NCBI GenBank assembly: GCA_964431365.1
Contig: CAYSJJ010000001.1
Span: forward strand, 1-64,000
From: Geomobilibacter sp964431365
GTDB taxonomy: Bacteria; Desulfobacterota; Desulfuromonadia; Geobacterales; DSM-12255
DNA: 64,000 nucleotides
Direction: 5' to 3'
In this document: in pieces, positions 25,594 through 35,356 of the stretch
Layout of the letters: each line of letters begins with the position of its first letter
Position numbering within the stretch: position 1 is the stretch's first letter
Notes under the pieces: generated by a model
The model's input: the letters and a program-made list of their open reading frames with translations, nothing else
What the model was told of the DNA's origin: nothing
The model's database searches: none
Made by a program: the position numbers and the translations under genes

Positions 25594-26079
25594 GTGGAAT
25601 GCAGCTTCACCATTGACGAGCAGATGATTGCACGGGACAAGATGATCCTCCTTGTGGAGGACAGTCCCGAAGATGCGCTGTTGACCCAGCGCTCCCTGAA
25701 AAAGGCCAATGTGCTCAATGAAGTGATATGGCTGAAGGACGGGGCCGAAGCGCTTGACTACCTGTTCAAGGGGTGTCTGGAGGGGGATAAGCATTTACCG
25801 CAGATCGTGCTGCTGGACATTCACATGCCGCGGGTGGATGGCATCGAGGTGCTGCGGGCAATCCGGGCAGACGACCGGTTGAAAGGTCTCCCGGTGATCA
25901 TCTTTACGTCGTCCAAGGAGGAGCAGGACCTGGTGCAGAGCTACCGGCTCGGGGTGAACAGCTACATCCGCAAGCCGGTCAATTTCGGGGAATTCGCGAC
26001 CATCGTCGGCACCCTCGGCTGCTACTGGCTCCTGGTCAATCAGTGCCCGTCCGAGACTGCCGGTCACCGGCCCGACTGA
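25594..26079 (+). CDS. Stand-alone receiver-domain response regulator (Rcp1-like)
   Basis: The 161-residue protein is a single receiver domain: acidic pair in LVEDSPEDALLTQRSLKKA, phospho-acceptor Asp in IVLLDIHMPRVDG, Thr/Ser in FTSSKEE and conserved Lys in IRKPVNF. It has the long loop after the second strand that is typical of Rcp1-type partners of phytochrome-like or PAS kinases. No output domain is present. GTG 25594 is preceded by AAGGAGGA (25582-25589), a better start than the ATG at 25558. No kinase adjoins it. Confidence 0.88.
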   Translation: MECSFTIDEQMIARDKMILLVEDSPEDALLTQRSLKKANVLNEVIWLKDGAEALDYLFKGCLEGDKHLPQIVLLDIHMPRVDGIEVLRAIRADDRLKGLPVIIFTSSKEEQDLVQSYRLGVNSYIRKPVNFGEFATIVGTLGCYWLLVNQCPSETAGHRPD

Positions 26080-26100
26080 GGGGGGGGCATGTTCCCCCCT
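26079..26100. terminator. G/C hairpin between convergent genes
   Basis: A run AGGGGGGGG starting at the receiver gene's stop pairs with CCCCCCT at 26094-26100. It lies in the 178-base gap before the convergent ilvE. There is no T-run, so the function is probable but not certain. Confidence 0.4.
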
Positions 26101-26257
26101 GGGGTCGAAGCGGTCATCCCTGCCGCCCTGACCGCGGAGCGTGCCCCCAGCCCTCTTCAGATCCGCACGCCATTCAAACCTTCGGTTATCGAAACTCCTT
26201 GTCCCCTAACCCCTGCCGTCTGCCCGTCCGTGTTGAATTGACCTTGGCCCGTTCAGG

Positions 26258-27328
26258 TTACAGCTTGTGCATCCAGCCCAGGCGGTCGGGAAGCCGGCCG
26301 TACTGGATGCCGGTCAGGGTGTCGTAGAGGAGCTGCGTCACCCTTCCCACCCTGCCTTCGCCGACGGTCGCCTCTTCCCCGCGGTAGCAGAGGGCCGACA
26401 CCGGCGAGATCACGGCCGCGGTGCCGGTGCCGAAGATCTCCTGGACCCGGCCGTTCCTGATGCCGGTCATGAGTTCGTCGATGGGTACCGGCCGCTCCTC
26501 GGCCTCCAGGCCAAGGAGCGGCGCCAGCTTCAGCACCGAGTCGCGGGTAATGCCGGCGAGAAAGGAGCCGGAGAGGGCAGGGGTGACCAGTTTCCCGTCG
26601 ATGACGAAGCAGATGTTCATGGCGCCAACCTCTTCCACGAAGCGATGCTCGACGCCGTCGAGCCAGAGCACCTGGTCGAAGCCGCGTTTCTTCGCCTCCA
26701 GGCCAGCCAGGAGCGAGGCGGCGTAGTTGCCGCCGGTCTTGGCCTCGCCGGTCCCCCCCGCCACGGTCCGGACATACTGGTCCTCCACCAGGATTTTGAC
26801 CGGGTGGAAGCCGGCGGCATAGTAGGGGCCTACCGGCGAAAGGATGACGAAGAAACGGCACTGCTCCGCCGGCTTCACTCCCAGCGCCGCTTCCGTGGCG
26901 ATCAGGGCGGGGCGGATGTAGAGCGACGTCCCCTCGCTGGCCGGGATCCACTCCCGCTCAAGCCCGACCAGTTGGTCGATCCCGTCGAGAAAGATCCCGT
27001 CCGGCACCTGCGGCAGTGCCAGGCGTTCGGCCGAGCGATTGAGGCGGGCCAGGTTCATGGCCGGCCTGAAGAGGGCGACGCTGCCGTCTTCCCACTTGTA
27101 GGCCTTGAGCCCTTCGAAGATCTCCTGGCTGTAGTGGAAAACCATGGCAGACGGCTCCAGGCAGAACGGCCCGTACGGCTCGATGCGGGCCTCGTGCCAC
27201 CCTCTGCTTTTGTCCCACTCCGCCACCAGCATCCGGTCGGTGAATATCCGGCCGAAGCCGAGGGTGGACGTATCTTGCCACTTCTCTTTCTCCTCCCCTG
27301 CCGGTAACGGTACGATGCTGATCTCCAT
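26258..27328 (-). CDS. ilvE: Branched-chain amino acid aminotransferase
   Basis: The 356-residue fold-type IV aminotransferase exchanges amino groups between branched-chain amino acids and 2-oxoglutarate. The PLP lysine lies in EAKTGGNYAASL near residue 197. EIFEGLKAYKWEDG, RPALIATE and GTGTAAVISPV are typical of the longer BCAT group found in eukaryotes and many bacteria. AGGGGGAAAG precedes ATG 27328. It is monocistronic and divergent from the AraC regulator at 27493. Confidence 0.94.
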   Translation of the reverse strand: MEISIVPLPAGEEKEKWQDTSTLGFGRIFTDRMLVAEWDKSRGWHEARIEPYGPFCLEPSAMVFHYSQEIFEGLKAYKWEDGSVALFRPAMNLARLNRSAERLALPQVPDGIFLDGIDQLVGLEREWIPASEGTSLYIRPALIATEAALGVKPAEQCRFFVILSPVGPYYAAGFHPVKILVEDQYVRTVAGGTGEAKTGGNYAASLLAGLEAKKRGFDQVLWLDGVEHRFVEEVGAMNICFVIDGKLVTPALSGSFLAGITRDSVLKLAPLLGLEAEERPVPIDELMTGIRNGRVQEIFGTGTAAVISPVSALCYRGEEATVGEGRVGRVTQLLYDTLTGIQYGRLPDRLGWMHKL

Positions 27329-27492
27329 GGCTTTCCCCCTGTCAAGGCTGTTGTTCGTTTACGTGAATCCGTGAGGCGTACGCTCCATCCCTCGCGAATT
27401 CGTCGAGTATACCGCTGCCACGGATGGCCGTCTAACGCATTCAGGACAAAAATGTGCTTGAATGGGACATCGAGGCAGGTATACTCGACTCC

Positions 27493-28320
27493 ATGACAAC
27501 GGAGCAGTCCCTGAGTGAAACCCGCGACCAGTTGAATCTGCGGGAGATCGAGGCATCGTCGCTGGAGTCGTTCGCCTACCTGGACCGGGACGTGAACATC
27601 CGCTACGACTGGCATGCCCACGTCCGCCACCAGCTCATGTACGCCTTTTCCGGCACGCTCCGGCTGGAGGCGGAGAACGGGGTCTACCTTCTTCCGCCCC
27701 AGCGCGCCGCCTGGATCCCGGCCGGCGTGATGCACCGGACGACGCTGCACAACGTCAGCTCCGGATCGGTCTTTTTCGCCCCCTCCCTGGTGCCGGCGGA
27801 GCAGACCGGCGTGCGGATCATCTCCGCGGCCCCCCTGGTCCGGGAGATGGTGCGCTACGCCCTGCGCTGGCCCCCCACGCGCGACCCGGCCGACCCGTTG
27901 GCCAACGCCTTCTTCGGGACCCTAGGGATGCTCTGCAGCGAGTGGATCAGGGAGGAGATGCCGTTTCGTCTCCCCGCGGCCCGGAGCCGGCAGGTGGCAA
28001 CGGCCATGGAGTACACCCTGCGGAACCTGGAGACGGCCACCATCGAGAGCGCTGCTGCGGCCGCCGCCCTGTCGGCACGCCAGTTCCGCCGCCGCTTCGG
28101 CGCCGAATGCGGCATTGCCTGGCGCCAGTTCCTTCACCAGGCCCGGATGCTCCGGGCCATGGAGCTCCTGGTGGCACCGCGGGCGAACATCACCGGCGTG
28201 GCGTATGCGGTCGGGTTCAACAGCCTGAGCGCCTTTGCCAAGAGTTTCACCCTCTTCACCGGAGTGAGCCCCAGCGCGTTCCGGCGCGGCCGTGACGACA
28301 GCAGTCCCGTAATGCCGTGA
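27493..28320 (+). CDS. AraC-family transcriptional regulator
   Basis: The 275-residue protein has a cupin-type N-terminal sensor domain (WHAHVRHQLMYAFSGTLRLE, then PPQRAAWIPAGVMHR) and a C-terminal double helix-turn-helix domain (ESAAAAAALSARQFRRRF; ITGVAYAVGFNSLSAFAKSF). It resembles the group that pairs with efflux or metabolic genes. Target genes are not evident; the divergent ilvE is the closest neighbour. ATG 27493 is chosen over 27454, since the earlier start overlaps a TATACT promoter-like box at 27479. Confidence 0.88.
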   Translation: MTTEQSLSETRDQLNLREIEASSLESFAYLDRDVNIRYDWHAHVRHQLMYAFSGTLRLEAENGVYLLPPQRAAWIPAGVMHRTTLHNVSSGSVFFAPSLVPAEQTGVRIISAAPLVREMVRYALRWPPTRDPADPLANAFFGTLGMLCSEWIREEMPFRLPAARSRQVATAMEYTLRNLETATIESAAAAAALSARQFRRRFGAECGIAWRQFLHQARMLRAMELLVAPRANITGVAYAVGFNSLSAFAKSFTLFTGVSPSAFRRGRDDSSPVMP

Positions 28321-28384
28321 TTCGCCAGATCCCCTTGGTCAGCGCGGTGATTGGTGGTATGGTGAGCGCTCTCCCTATCTTTGC

Positions 28385-28568
28385 CCGGCAGGTGGGAGCT
28401 GCCGGAATGAGCGCCTCAGGGCTATTTCGTCGCAATTCTTGGCGAAATGGAGCGTAAGCGGCCAATGGTGTCTGAGCCCGCAGGGCGAGTTCATTGGCCG
28501 CAGCGAAATGAGCTTAGAAGTGCAGAAATAGCCCGTCTGCGCGATTGGAGGCGGCTTCCACCTGCCGG
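28385..28568 (-). repeat. Long palindromic intergenic repeat, family 1, copy A
   Basis: A 184-base imperfect palindrome with ends CCGGCAGGTGG and CCACCTGCCGG. Inner pairs include GGGCTATTTC with GAAATAGCCC and CGGCCAATG with CATTGGCCG. The core TGTCTGAGCCC-GCAGGGCGAG is the reverse complement of the core in copies C and D. It ends 32 bases before the srkA start codon, so the transcript leader may contain part of it. Confidence 0.75.
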
Positions 28569-28600
28569 ACACATTCGCCCGAAGAGAGTCAAGAGGACCG

Positions 28601-29587
28601 ATGCGCGAGAGCCAGCACCCCTTCAACAGTCTCACCCCGACCTCCATCATGGATGCGGTCGAGAGCCAGGGATTCGTCTGCGACTGCCGCACCCTGGCGC
28701 TGAACAGCTACGAGAATCGCGTCTACCAGGTGGGGATCGAGGAGGGTCAGCCGCTGATCGCCAAGTTCTACCGCCCGGGGCGGTGGAGCGATGCCCAGAT
28801 CGTCGAGGAGCACCTGTTCTGCCTGGAACTGGCCGAGCATGAACTGCCGGTGGTGGCCCCCTGGGTCAACCCTGCCGGGGAGAGCCTCTTTCACCACGAC
28901 CGGTTCCGTTTCGCCCTCTACCCGCGCCAGGGGGGGCATGCCCCGGAGTTCGACAACCTGGATAACCTCCTCATCCTCGGCAGGATGCTCGGCCGGATCC
29001 ACGCCATCGGCAGGGTGCGGCCGTTCCAGCACCGGCCGACCCTGGACAGCCGCAGCTTCGGCCACGAGAGCGTGGCGTTGATCCGGGAGCGATTCATCCC
29101 GGCCGAGTATCTGGAGAGCTATGTAGCCGTCACCGACCAGCTGCTGGCGACCATCGACACCATCCTGGCCGAGGCCGGCCCGATCAATTACATCCGCGCC
29201 CACGGCGACTGCCACAGCGGCAACATCCTCTGGCGCGACGACGCCCCACATTTCGTCGACTTCGACGACGCCCGCATGGCCCCGGCGGTGCAGGACCTCT
29301 GGATGATGCTCTCCGGGGACCGCCACCGCCAGACCGCCCAACTGGCCGAACTGCTGGAGGGGTACGGCGAGTTCTGCGACTTCGATCCCCGGGAGCTCCG
29401 GCTGATCGAACTCCTTCGCACCCTCCGGATGCTCCACTACAGCGCCTGGCTGGCCCGTCGCTGGGAGGACCCGACCTTTCCCCGCACCTTCCCCTGGTTC
29501 AATACCGTCCGCTACTGGGGCGAACATATCCTCCAACTGCGCGAGCAGCTCGGGTCGCTGGAGGAACCGCCGCTGGCCATGCCGTGA
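28601..29587 (+). CDS. srkA: Stress response kinase A (YihE family)
   Basis: The 328-residue protein belongs to the choline/aminoglycoside kinase-like fold. Motifs are SYENRVYQVG with Lys in LIAKFYRP, the catalytic HGDCHSGNILW near residue 207, and FVDFDDA near 223. In Escherichia coli SrkA is a Ser/Thr kinase that protects against envelope and oxidative stress. Length matches the family. It directly follows repeat copy A, with no clear operon partner. Confidence 0.92.
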   Translation: MRESQHPFNSLTPTSIMDAVESQGFVCDCRTLALNSYENRVYQVGIEEGQPLIAKFYRPGRWSDAQIVEEHLFCLELAEHELPVVAPWVNPAGESLFHHDRFRFALYPRQGGHAPEFDNLDNLLILGRMLGRIHAIGRVRPFQHRPTLDSRSFGHESVALIRERFIPAEYLESYVAVTDQLLATIDTILAEAGPINYIRAHGDCHSGNILWRDDAPHFVDFDDARMAPAVQDLWMMLSGDRHRQTAQLAELLEGYGEFCDFDPRELRLIELLRTLRMLHYSAWLARRWEDPTFPRTFPWFNTVRYWGEHILQLREQLGSLEEPPLAMP

Positions 29588-29664
29588 GCCGTGCATCGGG
29601 CAGGCGCCGCTTCAGACTGTTTCGGACCTCGGGTGAGCTGCAGATCTGATTGAATCCCGCACCA

Positions 29665-30591
29665 TCAGTGCGCTTTCCCCTTTTTGCCGCCGATGACTAT
29701 GGAGGCGAGAATGGAGATGGCCAGCACCCCCACGATGACTCCCAGTGAAAAGAAGATGGGGATATGACAGAGGTCGGTCAGGAGCATCTTGACCCCCACA
29801 AAGGCGAGGATGAACGATATCCCCAGTTTCAGGTAGGCAAACATCTCCATGACGTGGGCCAGCAGGTAATAGAGGGACCTGAGTCCCATGATCGCGAAGA
29901 CATTGGAGGTGTAGACAATGAACGGATCATGGGTGACCGCCAGGACCGCGGGGATGGAGTCCACGGCAAAGATCACGTCGCTCGACTCGACTACCAGAAG
30001 GGTCAGAAAGAGCGGCGTGGCGGCGAGGATCCCCCCTTTCCTGATAAAGAACCGGTCGTCCCTGATCCGTTTGGTTATGGGGACGAATTTTCGCACCACC
30101 CTTACCAGCAGATTCTTTTCCGGCTCGATCTTCTCCTCGCCACCGAATGCCATCTTCAGCCCCGTAAAGACGAGCAGGGCTCCGAAGACGAAAATCATCC
30201 AGTGAAAACGCTCGATCAGCTCGATCCCCACCAGGATGAAACAGGCCCTCATCACCAGGGCGCCGAGAATCCCCCATTTGAGGATCTTCGGCTGGTGCGC
30301 TTTGGTAATGTGGAAATAATTGAAAATCATGATGAAGACGAAGAGGTTGTCTACCGAGAGGGACTCTTCGATGATATAGCCGGTGAAGAACTCCAGTGCC
30401 TTGGTCTGGCCGAGAAGATAATAGACACCGGCATTGAAGATGAGCGCAAGGCTGACCCAGACGAGGGTCCAGGTCAGGGCCTCGCGGAATCGGATCTCGT
30501 GGGATTTCCGGTTGAACACCCCCAGGTCGAGAACGAACATTACGGTCATCAGAAGGGCAAAACCGGCCCACATCATGGTTTGAGAGGTCAC
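29665..30591 (-). CDS. TerC/Alx-family membrane protein
   Basis: The 308-residue protein has about nine membrane helices. Acidic motifs in the membrane, EESLSVDNLFVF near residue 76 and SSDVIFAVDSIPA near 205, mark the TerC family, linked to manganese handling, pH response (Alx) and tellurite resistance. GTG 30591 has AGGAG about 6 bases upstream. It is divergent from the amylase gene across 136 bases, in which I see no yybP-ykoY-type riboswitch. Confidence 0.9.
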   Translation of the reverse strand: MTSQTMMWAGFALLMTVMFVLDLGVFNRKSHEIRFREALTWTLVWVSLALIFNAGVYYLLGQTKALEFFTGYIIEESLSVDNLFVFIMIFNYFHITKAHQPKILKWGILGALVMRACFILVGIELIERFHWMIFVFGALLVFTGLKMAFGGEEKIEPEKNLLVRVVRKFVPITKRIRDDRFFIRKGGILAATPLFLTLLVVESSDVIFAVDSIPAVLAVTHDPFIVYTSNVFAIMGLRSLYYLLAHVMEMFAYLKLGISFILAFVGVKMLLTDLCHIPIFFSLGVIVGVLAISILASIVIGGKKGKAH

Positions 30592-30727
30592 GTGAAACTC
30601 CTGTCGGGGGTCGCCAAAGCGGCAGAGCCCGACATTCTACAGGAGAATTCCCGGGCCTTCCAGGGCTTTCCTCCGACAATCTGGTACACTTTCAGCCGAA
30701 ACGGCAGAGAGGGAAGGAGGAGGGGCC

Positions 30728-32203
30728 ATGGCAGATCTGAACGGCGTCATGATGCAGTGCTTCCACTGGTACACCCCGGCTGACGGGCAGCTCTGGCAGC
30801 AGGTCGGCGCCAGGGCGAAGGAGCTGGCAGCGGCGGGGTTCACGGCCCTCTGGCTCCCCCCGGCGTACAAGGGGATCGGCGGCGGCAGCGACGTGGGGTA
30901 CGGGGTCTACGACCTGTTCGACCTGGGGGAGTTCCACCAGAAGGGGTCGGTCCGGACGAAGTACGGGACCCGGGAGGAGTACCTGGCAGCGATCAGGGCG
31001 CTCCAGTCGGCCGGGATCCAGGTCTATGCCGACGCGGTCCTTAACCACAAGATCGGCGGTGACAACGCCGAAAGCGCCCGGGCCATACCGTATGCCCAGG
31101 GGGACAGGCTCCGGCCGCTGGGGGAGGCGCGGGACGTATCGGTCTACACCCACTTCGCCTTCCCGGCACGGCAGGGGTCGTACTCCACCTTCGAGTGGCA
31201 CTGGTGGCACTTCGACGCGGTGGACTACGACGACCTGAGCAAGGCCGCCGGCACCATTTACCTCTTCGAGGGGAAGCGGTTCGACGATTACGTGGCCCTG
31301 GAAAAGGGGAATTTCGCCTACCTGATGGGGTGCGACCTGGATTTCCAGGACCCGTGGGTGCGCGGCGAACTGACCTGGTGGGGGAAGTGGTACCTGGATA
31401 CCACGGCGGTCGACGGGTTCCGGCTGGATGCGGTGAAACACATCTCTGCCTGGTTCTTCCCGCTCTGGATCGACGAGATGGAGCGGCACGCCGGCAGGCA
31501 CCTCTTCGTGGTGGGGGAGTTCTGGTCGCCGGACGTGCAGACCCTCCACTGGTACCTGAACATCATGGGGGACCGGTTGTCGGTCTTCGACGTGCCGCTG
31601 CACTACAACTTCCACGTGGCGAGCCGGGCAGGCGGGAACTTCGACATGCGCCGCATCCTCGACGGCACGCTGATGCGGGAGCGTCCGCTGCAGGCGGTCA
31701 CCTTCGTGGAGAACCACGACTCCCAGCCGCTCCAGTCCCTTGAGTCCACCGTCGAATCCTGGTTCAAACCGCTCGCCTACGCCATTATCCTGCTCCGGCG
31801 GGAGGGGTATCCCTGTGTCTTCCTGGCCGATTACGACGGCGCCGAGTACGAGGACAGCGGCCGCGACGGCAACCGCTACCGGATCACCCTCTCGTCCCAC
31901 CGACAGATGCTGGACATCCTGCTGCTTGCCCGCCGCACCTATGCCTACGGCACCCAGTACGACTATTTCGACCATTGGAACTGCATCGGCTGGACCCGCC
32001 TGGGGGACGAGAACCACCCGATGGCGATGGCCGTGCTTTTGAGCGATGGTCCCGAGGGGCGGAAGTGGATGGAGGTGGGACGGCCGATGCGGCAGTTCAC
32101 CGACATCACCGGCCATGTGGCCGAGCCGGTCCTTACCAACGAGTGGGGATGGGGGGAGTTCCGCTGCCGGGGCGGGTCGGTCTCCGTCTGGGTGGAAGGG
32201 TAG
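30728..32203 (+). CDS. Cytoplasmic alpha-amylase (GH13)
   Basis: The 491-residue protein lacks a signal peptide, matching AmyA/AmyS-like enzymes of the cytoplasm. Catalytic motifs are DAVLNHK near residue 106, GFRLDAVKH (nucleophile Asp) near 235, GEFW (acid/base Glu) near 264, and FVENHDSQ near 329. It should hydrolyse internal alpha-1,4 bonds of glycogen or maltodextrins. GAAGGAGGA lies upstream. It may cooperate with the glucan phosphorylase at the end of the window in glycogen turnover, an inference. Confidence 0.94.
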   Translation: MADLNGVMMQCFHWYTPADGQLWQQVGARAKELAAAGFTALWLPPAYKGIGGGSDVGYGVYDLFDLGEFHQKGSVRTKYGTREEYLAAIRALQSAGIQVYADAVLNHKIGGDNAESARAIPYAQGDRLRPLGEARDVSVYTHFAFPARQGSYSTFEWHWWHFDAVDYDDLSKAAGTIYLFEGKRFDDYVALEKGNFAYLMGCDLDFQDPWVRGELTWWGKWYLDTTAVDGFRLDAVKHISAWFFPLWIDEMERHAGRHLFVVGEFWSPDVQTLHWYLNIMGDRLSVFDVPLHYNFHVASRAGGNFDMRRILDGTLMRERPLQAVTFVENHDSQPLQSLESTVESWFKPLAYAIILLRREGYPCVFLADYDGAEYEDSGRDGNRYRITLSSHRQMLDILLLARRTYAYGTQYDYFDHWNCIGWTRLGDENHPMAMAVLLSDGPEGRKWMEVGRPMRQFTDITGHVAEPVLTNEWGWGEFRCRGGSVSVWVEG

Positions 32204-32271
32204 TGATCACGCCGGAGTGTGGTATACATTAAAAGCATCATGCTGGTCAGTAACCGGTTGAGGGTAGGGAT

Positions 32272-33132
32272 TTGGTTGGATTGAGCGACGCGCCGAAGTG
32301 CGCATTTCCCCTGCTAGTGGTGGCGTTTGTCGCCACCCTCTTGCTGCAGCCCGTCCGGGCCGCGGCCCACAGCGAAGAGCAGGCGGCTCCGCATCGGCAT
32401 GCCGGGCAGCCGGCGGCAGCTCCGTCCGTCGGCCTGGACGAACGGCTGGGTGCGAAGGTACCGCTCGACCTCGTGTTCCGCGACGAGAACGGCCGGCCGG
32501 TCCGCCTCGGCGACCTGGTCACCGGCCCGACCATCATCCTCCCCGTCTATTACAGCTGCACCAACGTCTGCAACTACCTGCAGAGCGGTCTGGCCCGCGT
32601 TCTGCCGGCGCTGAAAGGGGCGCCGGGCACGGAGTACCGGGTCATTTCCGTCAGCTTCGACGAGACCGAGACGGCCGTACAGGCGAGCCGCGCCAAACGG
32701 ATGTACCTCACCTCCATGAACGCCCCCTTTCCGGAGGATGGCTGGAGGTTCCTGACCGGCGAGACAGGGAGCATCGACCGGCTGACCAGGTCCGCCGGCT
32801 TTCGCTTTCAGCGCCAGGGACGGGACTTCATCCATCCGGTGGCGAGCTTCATCGTCAGCCGGGACGGGACCATCGTCCGCTACCTGTACGGCACCACCTT
32901 CCTCCCCAAGGACCTGACCCTGGCGCTCCTTGAGGCGCGGGAGGGGAAGGTGGGGGCGACCCTCCGGAGGGTGGTCGGCTACTGCTTCAGCTTCGACCCG
33001 TCCGGCAAGACCTATGTCTTCAACCTGCTCCGGGTGAGCGCCACGGCGGTCATCCTGAGCGCCGGCAGCTTTCTCGCCTTCCTGCTCCTGACCGGCAGAA
33101 AGCGGCGGCACGACCCTTCGAGGAGAGCATGA
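32272..33132 (+). CDS. Sco1/SenC-family copper chaperone of cytochrome oxidase
   Basis: The 286-residue protein has an N-terminal membrane anchor/signal, a thioredoxin-fold Sco domain with the copper-binding CTNVC near residue 102 and the distant His in DFIHPVASF, and a C-terminal membrane helix (about 258-276). It delivers copper to the CuA site of subunit II. The C-terminal anchor is an addition to the usual Sco plan. The start is uncertain: TTG 32272 or TTG 32281, both after AGGGTAGGGA. It overlaps the subunit I gene by 4 bases. Confidence 0.88.
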   Translation: MVGLSDAPKCAFPLLVVAFVATLLLQPVRAAAHSEEQAAPHRHAGQPAAAPSVGLDERLGAKVPLDLVFRDENGRPVRLGDLVTGPTIILPVYYSCTNVCNYLQSGLARVLPALKGAPGTEYRVISVSFDETETAVQASRAKRMYLTSMNAPFPEDGWRFLTGETGSIDRLTRSAGFRFQRQGRDFIHPVASFIVSRDGTIVRYLYGTTFLPKDLTLALLEAREGKVGATLRRVVGYCFSFDPSGKTYVFNLLRVSATAVILSAGSFLAFLLLTGRKRRHDPSRRA

Positions 33133-34748
33133 GAGCAGAACAATCTCCGACAACCACGAGCTTCTGGAACGACACCGGCAGGAGCGGCATCGGCGCCTGG
33201 ATCTTCTCCACGGACCACAAGCGGATCGGCCTCCTCTACTTCTGGTCGGTGTTCGGCTTCTTCCTGGTCGGCGTCATGCTGGGGCTCCTGCTCAAGCTGG
33301 AGCTGATGACGCCGGGACGGACCATCATGGGGCCCCAGAGCTACAACGCCCTCTTCACCGTGCACGGGGTGGTTATGATCTTCCTCTTCATCATCCCCGG
33401 CTTTCCCGGCGCCTTCGGCAACCTGATCATGCCGATCCAGATCGGCGCCCGGGACGTGGCCTTCCCGCGCCTCAACCTCCTCTCCTGGTGGCTCTACATC
33501 GCCGGCGCCGCGATCATCCTCACCTCGCTCTTCACCGGCGGCGGCCCGCCCGATACCGGCTGGACCTTCTATGTCCCCTTCAGCGAGCGGACCGGCACCA
33601 ACGTCTCCCTGGCGGTCTTCGGCGTCTTCGTCATCGGTTTCTCCTCCATCCTGACCGGCGTGAACTTCGTCACCACCATCCATCGCCTCAGGGCCGAGGG
33701 GATGACCTGGGGGAGGCTGCCGCTCTTTGTCTGGTCCCTCTACGCCACGGCCTGGGTACAGATCCTGGCGACCCCCATCCTCGGCATCACCCTGATGCTG
33801 ATCATTGCCGAGCGACTCCTCGGCACCGGCCTGTTCGACCCGGGGCGCGGCGGTGACCCGCTCATGTACCAGCACCTCTTCTGGATCTACTCCCACCCGG
33901 CGGTCTACATCATGATCCTCCCGGCCATGGGGGTAATCTCGGAGATCATCCCGGTCTTTTCCCGCAAGCCGATCTTCGGCTACAAGATGATCGCCTTTTC
34001 CAGCCTGGCCATCGCCGCGGCCGGGTCGTTGGTCTGGGGACACCACATGTTCACCAGCGGCATGAGCGACACCGCGATCCTGGTCTTCTCCTTCCTCACC
34101 TTCATCGTCGCCATCCCGTCGGCCATCAAGGTCTTCAACTGGGTCTCCACCCTCTACCGGGGCTCCATCTCCCTGGAGGCCCCGATGCTCTTCGCCCTCT
34201 CCTTCCTCCTCCTCTTCTCCATCGGCGGGCTGACCGGGCTGATCCTCGGCGCGGCCGCCACCGACATCCACGTCCACGACACCCAGTTCGTGGTCGGCCA
34301 CTTCCACTACGTCATCTTCGGCGGCGCCGGGTTCGCCTTTTTCGGCGCCATGCACTACTGGCTCCCCAAGTTCTATGGCCGCCGCTATGCGGAAAGGCCG
34401 GCCGTCGTCGCCTGGGGGATGATGTTCACCGGCTTCAACATCCTCTACTTCACCATGATGGTGCTCGGGATGAAGGGGATGCCGAGGCGCTACTACGACT
34501 ACCTTCCGGAGTTCGCCACCCTCAACCTGGTCTCCACCTTCGGGAGCTGGATACTGGCCTGCGGCCTGCTGCTCCTCCTGGTGAACCTGTTCCGCGGGCT
34601 GCGGAGCGGTGAGCCGTTCGGGGAGAACCCCTGGGGGGCGGCTACCCTGGAGTGGAGCGTGGCGACCCCCCCCCCGACGGAAAACTTTGCCGAGGAACCG
34701 GTGGTGACCCACGGCCCCTATGACTTCAGGGGGGCGGGTATCCCATGA
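33129..34748 (+). CDS. ctaD: Cytochrome c oxidase subunit I (A2-type haem-copper oxidase)
   Basis: The 539-residue protein has about twelve helices. Ligands are visible: His in LFTVHGVVMIF (low-spin haem), YSHPAVY (CuB His and cross-linked Tyr), WGHHMF (CuB pair) and VGHFHYV (haem ligands). The D-channel glutamate of HPEV is replaced by Ala in YSHPAV, the hallmark of A2 oxidases, where Tyr-Ser substitutes. The complex reduces oxygen to water and pumps protons. It overlaps both neighbours by 4 bases. Confidence 0.95.
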   Translation: MRAEQSPTTTSFWNDTGRSGIGAWIFSTDHKRIGLLYFWSVFGFFLVGVMLGLLLKLELMTPGRTIMGPQSYNALFTVHGVVMIFLFIIPGFPGAFGNLIMPIQIGARDVAFPRLNLLSWWLYIAGAAIILTSLFTGGGPPDTGWTFYVPFSERTGTNVSLAVFGVFVIGFSSILTGVNFVTTIHRLRAEGMTWGRLPLFVWSLYATAWVQILATPILGITLMLIIAERLLGTGLFDPGRGGDPLMYQHLFWIYSHPAVYIMILPAMGVISEIIPVFSRKPIFGYKMIAFSSLAIAAAGSLVWGHHMFTSGMSDTAILVFSFLTFIVAIPSAIKVFNWVSTLYRGSISLEAPMLFALSFLLLFSIGGLTGLILGAAATDIHVHDTQFVVGHFHYVIFGGAGFAFFGAMHYWLPKFYGRRYAERPAVVAWGMMFTGFNILYFTMMVLGMKGMPRRYYDYLPEFATLNLVSTFGSWILACGLLLLLVNLFRGLRSGEPFGENPWGAATLEWSVATPPPTENFAEEPVVTHGPYDFRGAGIP

Positions 34749-35347
34749 GCCACCCGTCCCGCAGGGATTACGCCGGCGCCAAGCTGGGGATGTGGCTCTT
34801 CCTCTTCACCGAGCTGCTCCTCTTCGGCGGCCTGTTCCTCCTCTATGCCGCCTACCTGGCCCGCTATCCCCACGAGTTCGCCGCGGCCGGGCGGGAGATG
34901 CATGTCGGCTTCGGCACGCTCAACACGGGGGTCCTCATCACCAGCAGCCTGCTGGTGGCCATGGCGGTCACCGCCATCCAGCGGGACGACCGCCGGACGG
35001 CCTTCCGGCTGCTCATGGGGACGATCTCCTGCGCCGGGTGGTTCCTGTTCAACAAGTACCTGGAGTGGAGCGCCGAGATCGGCCGCGGCATCTACCCCAA
35101 TTCGGCGAAGCTCGTGGCCGGACCGGCCGGGGAGTCGGTCTTCTACGGCCTCTACTACCTGACCGTCGGCCTCCACGGCCTGCACGTGCTGGTGGGGGGG
35201 ACCCTGCTGGCGGTGGTGGCGCGGCGGGTGAGGGGGGGGAGCATCCACGGCGGCGATTTCGTCTGGCTTGAGAATGCCGCCCTCTACTGGCACCTGGTGG
35301 ACCTGGTCTGGATCTTCATCTTCCCGCTCTACTACCTGATCCTGTAG
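34745..35347 (+). CDS. Cytochrome c oxidase subunit III
   Basis: The 200-residue protein has about five membrane helices and the family blocks FLFTELLLFGGLF, VLITSSLLVAMAV, YYLTVGLHGLHVLVGG and YWHLVDLVWIFIFPLYYL. The short five-helix form is usual in bacteria and in related bo3 oxidases. It stabilises subunit I. It begins inside the last codons of subunit I (ATGA) and is 9 bases from subunit IV. Confidence 0.93.
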   Translation: MSHPSRRDYAGAKLGMWLFLFTELLLFGGLFLLYAAYLARYPHEFAAAGREMHVGFGTLNTGVLITSSLLVAMAVTAIQRDDRRTAFRLLMGTISCAGWFLFNKYLEWSAEIGRGIYPNSAKLVAGPAGESVFYGLYYLTVGLHGLHVLVGGTLLAVVARRVRGGSIHGGDFVWLENAALYWHLVDLVWIFIFPLYYLIL

Positions 35348-35356
35348 GAGGCAGGC

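Noticed and set aside
30592..30727. A yybP-ykoY manganese riboswitch upstream of the TerC/Alx gene
   Set aside because: The 136-base divergent gap shows no matching loop sequences and is too short once the amylase promoter is allowed for.
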